Source: Intrasporangium chromatireducens Q5-1
Lineage (GTDB): Bacteria; Actinomycetota; Actinomycetes; Actinomycetales; Dermatophilaceae
Direction: 5' to 3'
NCBI RefSeq assembly: GCF_000576575.1
Contig: NZ_AWQS01000001.1
Coordinates: 1 to 64,000 of the forward strand
Length of the DNA: 64,000 bases
Positions 34,141 through 42,045 of this stretch are shown here, piece by piece (the first letter of the stretch is position 1; each line of letters opens with the position of its first letter). The position numbers and the translations under genes are program-made. The notes below the pieces were generated by a model that was not told the DNA's origin, did no database searches, and saw only the letters and a list, made by a program, of their open reading frames with translations.

Positions 34141-35426
34141 GGTGCGACCTGTGACAGCAGCTTCTCGAAGGCGTCCTCTGTCACGACGGGGATGCCGTAG
34201 CGTCGTGCCTTCTCGGCCTTCCCGCTCAGTGAGTTGGGATCTGCCGCAACAAGGATCGCGGTGGACTTCGTCAGGCCACCACAAGAGAGGCCCTTCCGCT
34301 CGACTGCCTGTTCCCATGCCGAACGCGGACGGCCCATCTCTCCGGTGAAGCAGACCCGGTCCCCTGGGGACAACTTCAGGCCGGAGGTTGCCACCGCGCT
34401 CCCGGCGCGGTGGCGGCCGTGTTCCGGCTCTGCCGCGAGTTCCAGGGCCATGTTCACATCGCCATTGGCCAGTCCCAGCATGGCTGCGACCCGCTCGAGG
34501 TCAGCTCGCTCGTCCTCGGTCACGACGCCGTCATCCAGTGCCACTTCGGCCATGGCCCGAAGGTAGTCGGCGTGCAGGTCGATGACTTGTCCTCTGGTCA
34601 GTCCGCTCTCCAGAGCGACATTGATGAGCTGGTCCTTCTCGTGCTCCGCGAGAAATCGATCGACGAGGGCGGTCTCCAGGACGGCCAGATACCCATCGAC
34701 GCGCGGATCCGCCGCCCGCGGCATACGGGAGACGATGCGGTCCAGCCATTGATCCTGGGGGACATCCCGAGCCTGCCTGCGCCCGAAGATTCGCAATTCC
34801 GGGTAGACCCCTGGGAAGGGCGGCCACGTATAGCCCCGCGTGCTGTGAAGCCTCTCAAACCATGGCGGCTTGAAGTCCGACATGTTGAGGAAGTACGCCA
34901 AGAGCCCCGCGGTGGCGAGAGCGTCGCCCGCGGCGGAGTGTGCGTTTTCGAGCGGTAGGCCGCAGGCATTGCAGCAGTCCACCAACCGACGGCTTGCCCC
35001 GTTGATGAAGCTGGTTGACCACTGCATCGTGCACACGCCATGAAGCGGGAGGTTTTCAAGTGGTATGCCGGAGCGGATGAACTCGTGCGCGAGAAACCGT
35101 AGGTCGAAGGTTGCGTTGTGCGCCACGATCGTGCGGCCCTCAACAGCGCGGAGGATGTAGGGCGCCACTTGGCGAAACGTAGGCGCGTCGAGGACGTCAG
35201 TAGAGCTGATGCCATGAATCCGCGTCGGGCCGACGTCGCGTTGCGGATTCACAAGTGTCGACCAGTGGTCGCGTATATCCCCTTGGTCGGAGACATAGAC
35301 AACCGCGATCTCCACGATGCGATCGTGCTTCTCGGGAAAGAGGCCGGTTGTCTCGACATCAATGACGGTGTACCCGCTCACGCTTCGCGTCCCTCCCGTT
35401 TCGAGATCCTCGTCGAGCGGCACCAT
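34137..35426 (-). CDS. DEDDh exonuclease with C-terminal BRCT domain
   Basis: 429 residues. The DnaQ-like exonuclease domain (residues ~15-180) shows VIDVETTG (Asp, Glu), HNATFDLRFL (Asp) and HSAAGDALATA (His, Asp). A TerB-like helical region follows (ALDDGVVTEDERADLERVAAML, ~300-340). A C-terminal BRCT domain (DRVCFTGEMGRPRSAWEQ, IPVVTEDAFEKLL) ends the protein. This combination resembles actinobacterial epsilon-like repair exonucleases. It heads a three-gene operon. ATG 35426 or GTG 35423 may be used after GGAGG. Confidence 0.85.
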   Translation of the reverse strand: MVPLDEDLETGGTRSVSGYTVIDVETTGLFPEKHDRIVEIAVVYVSDQGDIRDHWSTLVNPQRDVGPTRIHGISSTDVLDAPTFRQVAPYILRAVEGRTIVAHNATFDLRFLAHEFIRSGIPLENLPLHGVCTMQWSTSFINGASRRLVDCCNACGLPLENAHSAAGDALATAGLLAYFLNMSDFKPPWFERLHSTRGYTWPPFPGVYPELRIFGRRQARDVPQDQWLDRIVSRMPRAADPRVDGYLAVLETALVDRFLAEHEKDQLINVALESGLTRGQVIDLHADYLRAMAEVALDDGVVTEDERADLERVAAMLGLANGDVNMALELAAEPEHGRHRAGSAVATSGLKLSPGDRVCFTGEMGRPRSAWEQAVERKGLSCGGLTKSTAILVAADPNSLSGKAEKARRYGIPVVTEDAFEKLLSQVAP

Positions 35427-35521
35427 AGTCCTCCACCCCGACAAGGCGCGATCATCTGCGCGTCCAGCGCGAATCCCTTCGAAACGCAGACACTTCTGAG
35501 CCATTGTGTGAGACTCCCCGC

Positions 35522-35968
35522 ATGGTTGCGCCGAGACGAAGGCCGGTGAAGACGTCCGCGACCACCGTGAAGCGCATGGTTGAGCCCGCGAACTGTCGCT
35601 GCGGTCGGCATGCCAAGACGTCGCCGCATCTCTGGTCCGTGTACGTCCTTGAGGTCGAGGGAACCGGCGGGGATGTGTACGTGGGTTGCACTTGGCATAG
35701 TCCAGAGGTCCGCCGACAGCAGCACATCGATGGTCCCAAGAAGGGCCGGGTATTCAAGAAGGCGGGAAACAGTGTGGGCGCTCTGCGCCCGGACTTGGTC
35801 ACCGATCTCGAGCCGCTGACGAACTTTGCACTGGCTCAGTCTGCGGAGACTTACCTCGCCGAGATCCTGAGATCCAAGGGGTTCACCTTCACGGCGGTCA
35901 CTGAGCCAACTTCCTCCGTCTCCGAGACGATGTGGCCACCGCGTGCTTCAATCGTTTTGACGCTTTGA
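35522..35968 (+). CDS. GIY-YIG-like nuclease-domain protein
   Basis: 148 residues. A basic N-terminus with a C-R-C motif is followed by WSVYVLEVEG and VYVGCTWHSPEVRRQQH, which fit the two-strand GIY-YIG core and its following arginine helix; the usual GIY and YIG triplets read VYV here. The last 50 residues are not conserved in any way I recognise. It is divergent from the exonuclease gene and lies directly before the Fe-S nuclease gene. Confidence 0.6.
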   Translation: MVAPRRRPVKTSATTVKRMVEPANCRCGRHAKTSPHLWSVYVLEVEGTGGDVYVGCTWHSPEVRRQQHIDGPKKGRVFKKAGNSVGALRPDLVTDLEPLTNFALAQSAETYLAEILRSKGFTFTAVTEPTSSVSETMWPPRASIVLTL

Positions 35969-35994
35969 AGTCGAATTGTAAGGGTTGGGTCGTT

Positions 35995-38733
35995 TTGGGC
36001 TCGCTGAGCACAGGAGGAGGCAGCAGCGCGGTCGCGGCCTCGGCACATGCTGGCTGCGAGAGGTTCCGCCACACCGATCCGATGATCGTGGGGATGAGCC
36101 GGCGCAAGGTGGCCGCCCAGCTGGGCTTCCCCGACACAACCGCGGGCATTCCCGAGGCCCGCTGGATGCGGGCAATGACCTTCGAGCGACTCGTGCGCCA
36201 CGAACGGTTCGTCTCCCCGCTCATTACGACGACGATCGGCCGCCTCGGACTCCCACGTCCTGCTGGCGTGTGGCGCCGGGACGCGCGGGTCAGTGCGTCT
36301 GCAACTGCAACGGCGCTTGGACAGGCACACCTCAAAGCCGTTCACGAGGACGTCGCATCCCTCATCACCAGCCTGGCTCTGCCCTTCGTGGGTCTCGAGG
36401 ACGAGCCGTCCGCGACGCCTGTCAAGCCCGACTTCGCGGTCGTTGCACCGCGGCGCGATCCCGGCACTGACACGGTCATCGGTTCGTGGCTCGTCATGGG
36501 CGATGCCAAGGACTACGAGCGCGTCCGCTCGAGGATCGGCGACGCGCGCATGCTCAAGGGCTTCCTGCAGGTCGCCCTTGGCGCGGCGAGTGCCGAGGCG
36601 TGGTCGGCGCTCCCCAATGGTATGGCGGTGCATCGTTTCGGCGTCCTCGCTGTCCCACGGAATGCCTTTCTCCAGCCGGAGGCAGTGGTCGAGGACCTGA
36701 CGGACCACCGTGCGGAGGTCCTCGCCCGCGTGGCGGAGCGCAACGAGGTGCTCGCGGAGCGAGCCCAGAGTGAGCTCGCTCCGTCTGAGCTCCACGACTT
36801 CGTCGAGCACCTCGCCGCCGAATACGACCCCAGCTCCTGTCCCGCGTGTGCCATGTTCACGTTCTGCCGCAACGAGGTTCGCAACGCGACCGACCCAGAG
36901 GCGCTTCTCGTGGAGATCGGCGTGCGCAAGGAGCACCGGCCCGGCCTGCGCGGTCTGCTCGACCGGTCCGGCGTGACGGGGAGGGTGCCCGACTCCGTCG
37001 TCGCGTCCGTGCGCGCAACCATTGAAGGTATGCCGCTGAGTTCCGGTCAGCGGCGCATCGACCCCGCCGCGGTGGTTGGGTCGGTCAATGTGGTGCTCGC
37101 CAAGTCGGATGCCGCCGCTCTGGGCGTCCATGGGATCGCCCTGCAGCGCGTCCAGAAGTCAGGCAAGCCGACTGCCTGGGCCCTCCGCACCTTCGACGAC
37201 CCGCAAGCCCCCGCGACGCGCCTCGCCATCATGGATCTCTTGGGCAGCCATATCGACAGGGCCATGGCTGACTTAAAAGCGTTGGCACCGGGAGAGCCGA
37301 GCCCTGTGCACCTCGTCGTGCCGGACCAGGTCACGGCCGACGTCCTCGTCTCCATTGCAGACTCGCTCGCTGGCGTCGAGACGAGCCGGCTCCGCTGGGC
37401 CCGCGACTTGGAGCAGGGGCGCCCGGCCCTCACTTTCGACGGCGAGCCAGCCGTCGTGCCCAAGGCACTGACGGCGCGGCAGCGCCTTGCCGTCAGCTTC
37501 CTGCTCGAGGCCGACCGGGCCCGCGCCATGAAGTTGCGAATCCCGATCGTGGACCTTCGCGAGGTCATATCGCGACATGTTGTGGCCGGAGGACCCCAAG
37601 GCGATAGCGGCCGCCTGGACTACCTCGTCAGGTGGGCGGAGGCAACCGAGCCACTCGATCATCGTGCTGTGTCTGACGAGATTGCGGCCAGCGAGCACAC
37701 GCCGGGAGCCCGGCTCTCGAACGCGCGGTCCGACGCGATCCACCAGGCGCGCGGACGAAACGGAGCCCCGAAGAGGGGCCGCCGGCCGGGTTACGTGGAG
37801 CTCGTCGAGGAGGAGCTGGACTACAGGGTGGGCGTCGTGGACCGCGCGCTCGCCTACCTCTCCTCCATTGAGGACTCCCGACTACGGGAGATCTACCGGG
37901 CCCTGGAGGGCGATGCCCAGGCGATCTGGCGTAGACGCCTCCACCTTCACGCCTCCGACCTTGTCCGCTTGGGGAGGACCTCGTGGTGGTGGCGGAACAA
38001 CCTCGTCGACCTGCTGGACGAGGATGCTCGCTGTCTGTCCCAGTTGCAGGCACTGGGCAACCCTCAAGCCGCCAAGGACCTCGCGCTCGACGCCGGCACT
38101 CGCGAGGTGGCGCTCGCGACCGTGGTCGGTCTCGCCCCGATCCGGCTGCAATTGAATTCACGGCGGATCTCCGCCGGGTCGACAGTGGTCGTCCTGCACA
38201 TCAACGGCGAACCCTCGGTGGAGGCGCCCACCACGACGCGAAAGATCCAGAAGGGCTCGTTCAAGTTCGGCCAGCTCCCGATCGGGCCTCTCGAGAGTGA
38301 CGGCAGTGGCAGCGCAGCCGTTTGCTGGTCCCCCAAGGTTTGCCCCGCCCTCGAGGTTGGTGATGAGCTCGTCATCGCCGACGACGCATGGTTCAACCCG
38401 AAGGGTCCGTTCAAGTCTGGGCATGAGATCTCGGTGAGCAGGCCTGGGCAGGACACGGACAGCGCCCCGCAGGCAACCTGTGACGAGACCTCCTATTCCG
38501 ACGACCCGGAGAGCCACGCCTACTGCTGTCGACCACATGAACGAGCCGAGGCGGACACCGCCGACTGGATCGCCGAGCGCCGGGCGAGTGGTCGGATGAA
38601 CCCCGAGGTCTGGCCACCAATCGTCGACGACGACCAGTTCGACACCCCGGCCATAGGCGCGCCCACCGAGTCGGACGCAGCAGTTGTTGCGTCGAGCCCC
38701 AGCGAGTACCTGACGATCGATGACCTCGACTAG
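35995..38733 (+). CDS. Fe-S cluster PD-(D/E)XK nuclease, Cas4/Dna2-like, with beta-barrel C-terminus
   Basis: 912 residues from TTG 35995; GTG 35932 in the same frame is an alternative, but the codons before 35995 look non-coding. An N-terminal GCERFRH cysteine (~21), nuclease motifs KPDFAVV (~Asp146) and GDAKDYE (~Asp170/Lys172), then CPACAMFTFC (~282, 285, 291) reproduce the order of the Fe-S nuclease domain of Cas4, AddB and Dna2. The central ~400 residues are unassigned. The C-terminus (~750-830) is strand-rich and ends CPALEVGDELVIADDAWF, like the beta-barrel before the motor in Dna2/Upf1 helicases. It overlaps the helicase gene by 14 bases. Likely a DNA end-processing or defence nuclease. 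Confidence 0.72.
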   Translation: MGSLSTGGGSSAVAASAHAGCERFRHTDPMIVGMSRRKVAAQLGFPDTTAGIPEARWMRAMTFERLVRHERFVSPLITTTIGRLGLPRPAGVWRRDARVSASATATALGQAHLKAVHEDVASLITSLALPFVGLEDEPSATPVKPDFAVVAPRRDPGTDTVIGSWLVMGDAKDYERVRSRIGDARMLKGFLQVALGAASAEAWSALPNGMAVHRFGVLAVPRNAFLQPEAVVEDLTDHRAEVLARVAERNEVLAERAQSELAPSELHDFVEHLAAEYDPSSCPACAMFTFCRNEVRNATDPEALLVEIGVRKEHRPGLRGLLDRSGVTGRVPDSVVASVRATIEGMPLSSGQRRIDPAAVVGSVNVVLAKSDAAALGVHGIALQRVQKSGKPTAWALRTFDDPQAPATRLAIMDLLGSHIDRAMADLKALAPGEPSPVHLVVPDQVTADVLVSIADSLAGVETSRLRWARDLEQGRPALTFDGEPAVVPKALTARQRLAVSFLLEADRARAMKLRIPIVDLREVISRHVVAGGPQGDSGRLDYLVRWAEATEPLDHRAVSDEIAASEHTPGARLSNARSDAIHQARGRNGAPKRGRRPGYVELVEEELDYRVGVVDRALAYLSSIEDSRLREIYRALEGDAQAIWRRRLHLHASDLVRLGRTSWWWRNNLVDLLDEDARCLSQLQALGNPQAAKDLALDAGTREVALATVVGLAPIRLQLNSRRISAGSTVVVLHINGEPSVEAPTTTRKIQKGSFKFGQLPIGPLESDGSGSAAVCWSPKVCPALEVGDELVIADDAWFNPKGPFKSGHEISVSRPGQDTDSAPQATCDETSYSDDPESHAYCCRPHERAEADTADWIAERRASGRMNPEVWPPIVDDDQFDTPAIGAPTESDAAVVASSPSEYLTIDDLD

Positions 38734-40222
38734 AACCGTTCTGCGTTTCACGCCGCCCACTGCAAGGGTCGGCGACGCTCTCCATCACGCCTCGGCTGCC
38801 GCCGGCAACGTCGAGGCGACGACGCAGGCCATCGAGACCCTCTCTGACACGCTGACTGGCTCGGCGCCATACGAGAGGATCCTCCTGCGCGCCGCGGCGG
38901 GCGCTGGGAAGTCGTACGCGCTCAAGCGAATGGTTGAAGATGCGCTGGCGCATAGGAAGTGCGCGAGAGTCGGGGTCACCGCCTTCGCCAACAAGCAGGT
39001 CTTCCCGCTGGCCGAGGACCTCGGTCGCCAGCTGGGGCGGGAACGGGTCTGCATCTTGGTGTCGAGGGCTCGGGCTGCCGACGTGCCGGACACCCTGCTC
39101 GAGCATGCGACGGTCGTGTTCGGGATGAGCCAGCTGCCGGAGGAGGCAGAGGTCTTCCTCATGACCTCGCACATGCTGGAGCGGGCTGGATGGTCGATCA
39201 AGGACCAACTGGGACCGGCCGCGGACGGCGAGCACAGCTTCGACGTGCTCTTCGTCGATGAGGCCTGGCAGTTGCCCCTGCACCGCTATCGCAGGGTGGA
39301 CCGCTTCGCTCCCGTTGTCGTCGGCGTCGGAGACGTCGGCCAGCTGCCGCCGATCGACCCGAACCAGAACCCGTGGCGCGGAGACCCGGGCTACAACCCC
39401 TACCGTGCTTGGCCGACCGCCTACGCGGCTGATGCGGCGACGTGGTCGACGGACCTTCCAGCGGTGTGGCGACCGACGGCGGCCCAGCTGCCGCTGTGGC
39501 GAGCCTTCTACAGTGAGTGGGAGGGGTTGAACTGTGTTGCGGCGCCAGGTGATCGGTCCATTGTGTTGGGCCGTCGGCTGCGGGGAGATGCGTCCGCTGT
39601 CTGGTCCGAGGTCGCTGCAGGCGTGCCCACCCTTGTTGAGGTGGAGGGGCTCGACGAAGCCGAAGCAGCCGACATCGACCTGCCGCTGCTCGGTGTCGTC
39701 GAGGGGCTGCTGGATCAGCTGCTGAGGGTGGGCTTTGAGCTCCGCTCGGCACAGTACGACGGCGCTGGACTCCCGGTCGGCGAGCGTGTGGTGAAATCGG
39801 CCGACCCGCAGGGTGATCCACTGATCGCCGTTCTCGCGACCCGGAACCAGGCGGTCGACGACGCAACCGAGATGGTTGAGCGGCTGGTCGCCAAGCACGA
39901 CCTGGCTGATGGAGTGATCGTCGCCTCGACGGTCGACTCCTGGCAGGGCCAGACGAATGGCGTCACCGTTGCCATCCATCCACTGTCGGGAGCGTCAGCG
40001 CTCGACGAGTTCAACTCCGCCTTCGGGCGACTGGCTGTCACGTGCACGCGCGCGACGCACGGGTTGCTCATGGTGAGCCGGTCGGGATTGCGGGACCTGC
40101 TCGCCGTTGCGCCCGCCCGTCCGGGCATCCCGCTAGGTGAGCCTGGCCCAAGAGAGCTGCCCAGGCAGACCCACCAGCGGATCCTCGACGCGTTCGCCCG
40201 GACGACCATCGCTGGGACTTGA
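38720..40222 (+). CDS. SF1 helicase, Dna2/Upf1-like
   Basis: 500 residues. Walker A RAAAGAGKSYALKR (~58-71), Walker B VLFVDEAWQLPL (~176-187), motif III GVGDVGQLPPI (~202-212), motif V STVDSWQGQTNGVTV and motif VI RLAVTCTRATHGLLMVSR place it in superfamily 1B. It lacks its own N-terminal beta-barrel, which the preceding protein appears to carry, and its start lies inside the upstream nuclease gene. Nuclease and motor therefore probably work as one complex. A stand-alone helicase of a phage-defence module is the alternative. Confidence 0.85.
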   Translation: MTSTRTVLRFTPPTARVGDALHHASAAAGNVEATTQAIETLSDTLTGSAPYERILLRAAAGAGKSYALKRMVEDALAHRKCARVGVTAFANKQVFPLAEDLGRQLGRERVCILVSRARAADVPDTLLEHATVVFGMSQLPEEAEVFLMTSHMLERAGWSIKDQLGPAADGEHSFDVLFVDEAWQLPLHRYRRVDRFAPVVVGVGDVGQLPPIDPNQNPWRGDPGYNPYRAWPTAYAADAATWSTDLPAVWRPTAAQLPLWRAFYSEWEGLNCVAAPGDRSIVLGRRLRGDASAVWSEVAAGVPTLVEVEGLDEAEAADIDLPLLGVVEGLLDQLLRVGFELRSAQYDGAGLPVGERVVKSADPQGDPLIAVLATRNQAVDDATEMVERLVAKHDLADGVIVASTVDSWQGQTNGVTVAIHPLSGASALDEFNSAFGRLAVTCTRATHGLLMVSRSGLRDLLAVAPARPGIPLGEPGPRELPRQTHQRILDAFARTTIAGT

Positions 40223-40418
40223 CGTTGCTGCGTCGCTCAATTCACCTGTGCTGGAACTACTTGACCGCGTGCTGAGCGGCCCTGTTCAGGTGGTCCTCCC
40301 GGTCACGCCATCAGACCTGTTCCCAACTACTCGTTCTTCGCAACCTTCCGCCCTCCGACCCGTCGTGGAGGCTCAAGTTCTCCACCGACGGGCAGGGGAA
40401 TGCCATTCGTTCAGCGGA

Positions 40419-40790
40419 TCAGGCAGCGCCAGCCTGACTGTCGGGTGACGGAGCCCAATCACAGACCCCGCAGCGACGGAGATTGGGTCGACCCTTCCGC
40501 GCTTCGGCCTCGAAGTACGCCCTGAAACCCTTGCTTCTCGCCAGACCACACGGGCGGTCGGCGTTGTGGTAGACGGTACGAGCAGGCCCGAGCTTGTCGC
40601 GCAGCAGGACGACGACGTCGTGCTGGTGCGCTGCCAGCTCCGCTTCGTCGCGGTCGATCCGGTCGAGTGTCCTGCGAAGCGTGGTCAATGCCGCTTCGGC
40701 CCGTTCATAGGCGCGACGGCGCCGGTCTGTGAGGTCTGCCATCCGTGTCGCGATGAGCTGGGCGGCCCTGTCTTGCTTGTTCGTACACAT
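40419..40790 (-). CDS. small coiled-coil/zinc-knuckle protein, paralogue of the 41521-41835 product
   Basis: 123 residues. An N-terminal charged coiled coil (~20-60, many Arg/Glu/Ala) precedes H-x5-C (His75, Cys81) and C-G-V-C-D-W (Cys107, Cys110). The order and spacing match the gene at 41521-41835 (His64, Cys70, Cys95, Cys98). The four ligands predict one zinc site. AAGGAG lies six bases before the ATG. It is the last gene of a three-gene unit; no named family is recognised. Confidence 0.65.
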   Translation of the reverse strand: MCTNKQDRAAQLIATRMADLTDRRRRAYERAEAALTTLRRTLDRIDRDEAELAAHQHDVVVLLRDKLGPARTVYHNADRPCGLARSKGFRAYFEAEARKGRPNLRRCGVCDWAPSPDSQAGAA

Positions 40791-40849
40791 GGAAGTCTCC
40801 TTGAGGTTGTTCAGGCGGCGAGTGGCAGGTCGGCTGCTGGCCTATTGAG

Positions 40850-41524
40850 TCAGGCTGGCGGCGCGAGACCGACGGTGGCAACGTTCCAGAAGGTCTCGTG
40901 CAGCGGCAGGACTGTCACGATGTCGTAGGTGTCTCGGCCCGCCACGAGGACCGCGGCAAGCGGGTTGCAGTTTGGAACCATCAGTGGGGCGACGAAGCAC
41001 CAAGATCGTGCGGGCTCGTACCAGTACCGGGAGACCTGGACCTCCCCGGACAGGACGAGGTCCTTCATCTTCGAGATCGCCGTGCAGACCACCGCGTGCG
41101 AGACAGGACCCCCGTACCGCTCAGGGTGATCGAGCAGATGCCGTGACCCGGTAGCGGCAATCAGGCGGCGAGGGTCGAACCGCTCGCGTTGCTCCCAGGG
41201 GAGCTGGTTCAGCCCTCGGAACGTCTGGGGCTGCTCGGATTCATGGATCATCCCGACGACATCGATCCCGTCGCCGCGCCAGCGCGTGCGGACTGCCAGT
41301 CGTTCTCCGGAACGCGTTCGCAATGACGACGGATGGACGTTTTCGTCGCCCACTCGCACGTCGCACAAGCGCGCGAGCGAGACCTCGACGGTGTAGGTGA
41401 CGAGCTGGGTCAACCCGGCACGGACCTCCGGCTCAGGCTCACGACGGATCAGGCGTTGGTCGGTGATGCGCCTCAGGCGACGCACCACCGGTTCGCTCAC
41501 ATAGACGCGGGGCCAAGGCATCAT
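40850..41524 (-). CDS. unknown protein between two zinc-knuckle paralogues
   Basis: 224 residues from an ATG sharing ATGA with the upstream zinc-knuckle gene. The N-terminus PRVYVSEPVVRRLRRITDQR is basic and helical, and the second half contains hydrophobic strands (VLVAGRDTYDIVTVLPLHETFW). No transmembrane helix, Walker motif or catalytic signature is visible. Position suggests it works with its neighbours. Function unknown. Confidence 0.6.
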   Translation of the reverse strand: MMPWPRVYVSEPVVRRLRRITDQRLIRREPEPEVRAGLTQLVTYTVEVSLARLCDVRVGDENVHPSSLRTRSGERLAVRTRWRGDGIDVVGMIHESEQPQTFRGLNQLPWEQRERFDPRRLIAATGSRHLLDHPERYGGPVSHAVVCTAISKMKDLVLSGEVQVSRYWYEPARSWCFVAPLMVPNCNPLAAVLVAGRDTYDIVTVLPLHETFWNVATVGLAPPA

Positions 41525-41835
41525 GATGCGGTCCCCCAGTTGCAGGCGGTGCACTTCGTCCAACCGCGTTCAACAGCGAAGCGGTAGCTGACCTTCTTGT
41601 AGCTATCCCGTGAGCGCACTCGCTTGCACGGGTTGTCGACCGCGTGGACGATCGACACTGGAGGGCCGGGAGTCGTCCGGACGAGAACCTCGTCCGGTTC
41701 TACAACTTCTTCACTGGCACGCAGTTCTGCCAACTCTTGTTCCAGAGTCGTTAGCGCTGCGGACACCCGGTCGCGGAACTTGCGTAGTGCCGAAAGCTCG
41801 CTGTCTCGCATCGCCACATCATGCGACTCAGACAT
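41521..41835 (-). CDS. small coiled-coil/zinc-knuckle protein
   Basis: 104 residues. A helix-rich N-terminus (SELSALRKFRDRVSAALTTLEQELAELRA region, ~12-41) is followed by H-A-V-D-N-P-C (His64, Cys70) and C-T-A-C-N-W (Cys95, Cys98). This pattern recurs in the paralogue at 40419-40790. GAAGGGG precedes the ATG at good distance. It is the first gene of a three-gene operon that begins in an AT-rich patch directly after the BREX terminator. Confidence 0.65.
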   Translation of the reverse strand: MSESHDVAMRDSELSALRKFRDRVSAALTTLEQELAELRASEEVVEPDEVLVRTTPGPPVSIVHAVDNPCKRVRSRDSYKKVSYRFAVERGWTKCTACNWGTAS

Positions 41836-41879
41836 AATAATCCCCTTCTCAAGAATTAAAATTAGTAGTTCTGCGGGAT

Positions 41880-41910
41880 AAAAAAAACTCCGCATCTCGA
41901 TCGATGCGGA
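41880..41910 (-). terminator. rho-independent terminator after the BREX operon
   Basis: On the minus strand TCCGCATC (41910-41903) and GATGCGGA (41896-41889) form an 8-base stem with a 6-base loop, followed after one G by eight U (41887-41880). This lies 135 bases past the brxHI stop and directly upstream of the zinc-knuckle operon. A U-tract terminator is uncommon in DNA this GC-rich. Confidence 0.85.
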
Positions 41911-42045
41911 TTGAGGAAGCATATTCAGATTCTGATTAACATCCGGACAACCGATGAGCGAATTAACCTGTGGGGTAACGCTATTCACGGGCAAGCACCT
42001 CAACAGGACTCAGGGTACGCCCAGCCAGGCTGGGCCGCAAGGGGT

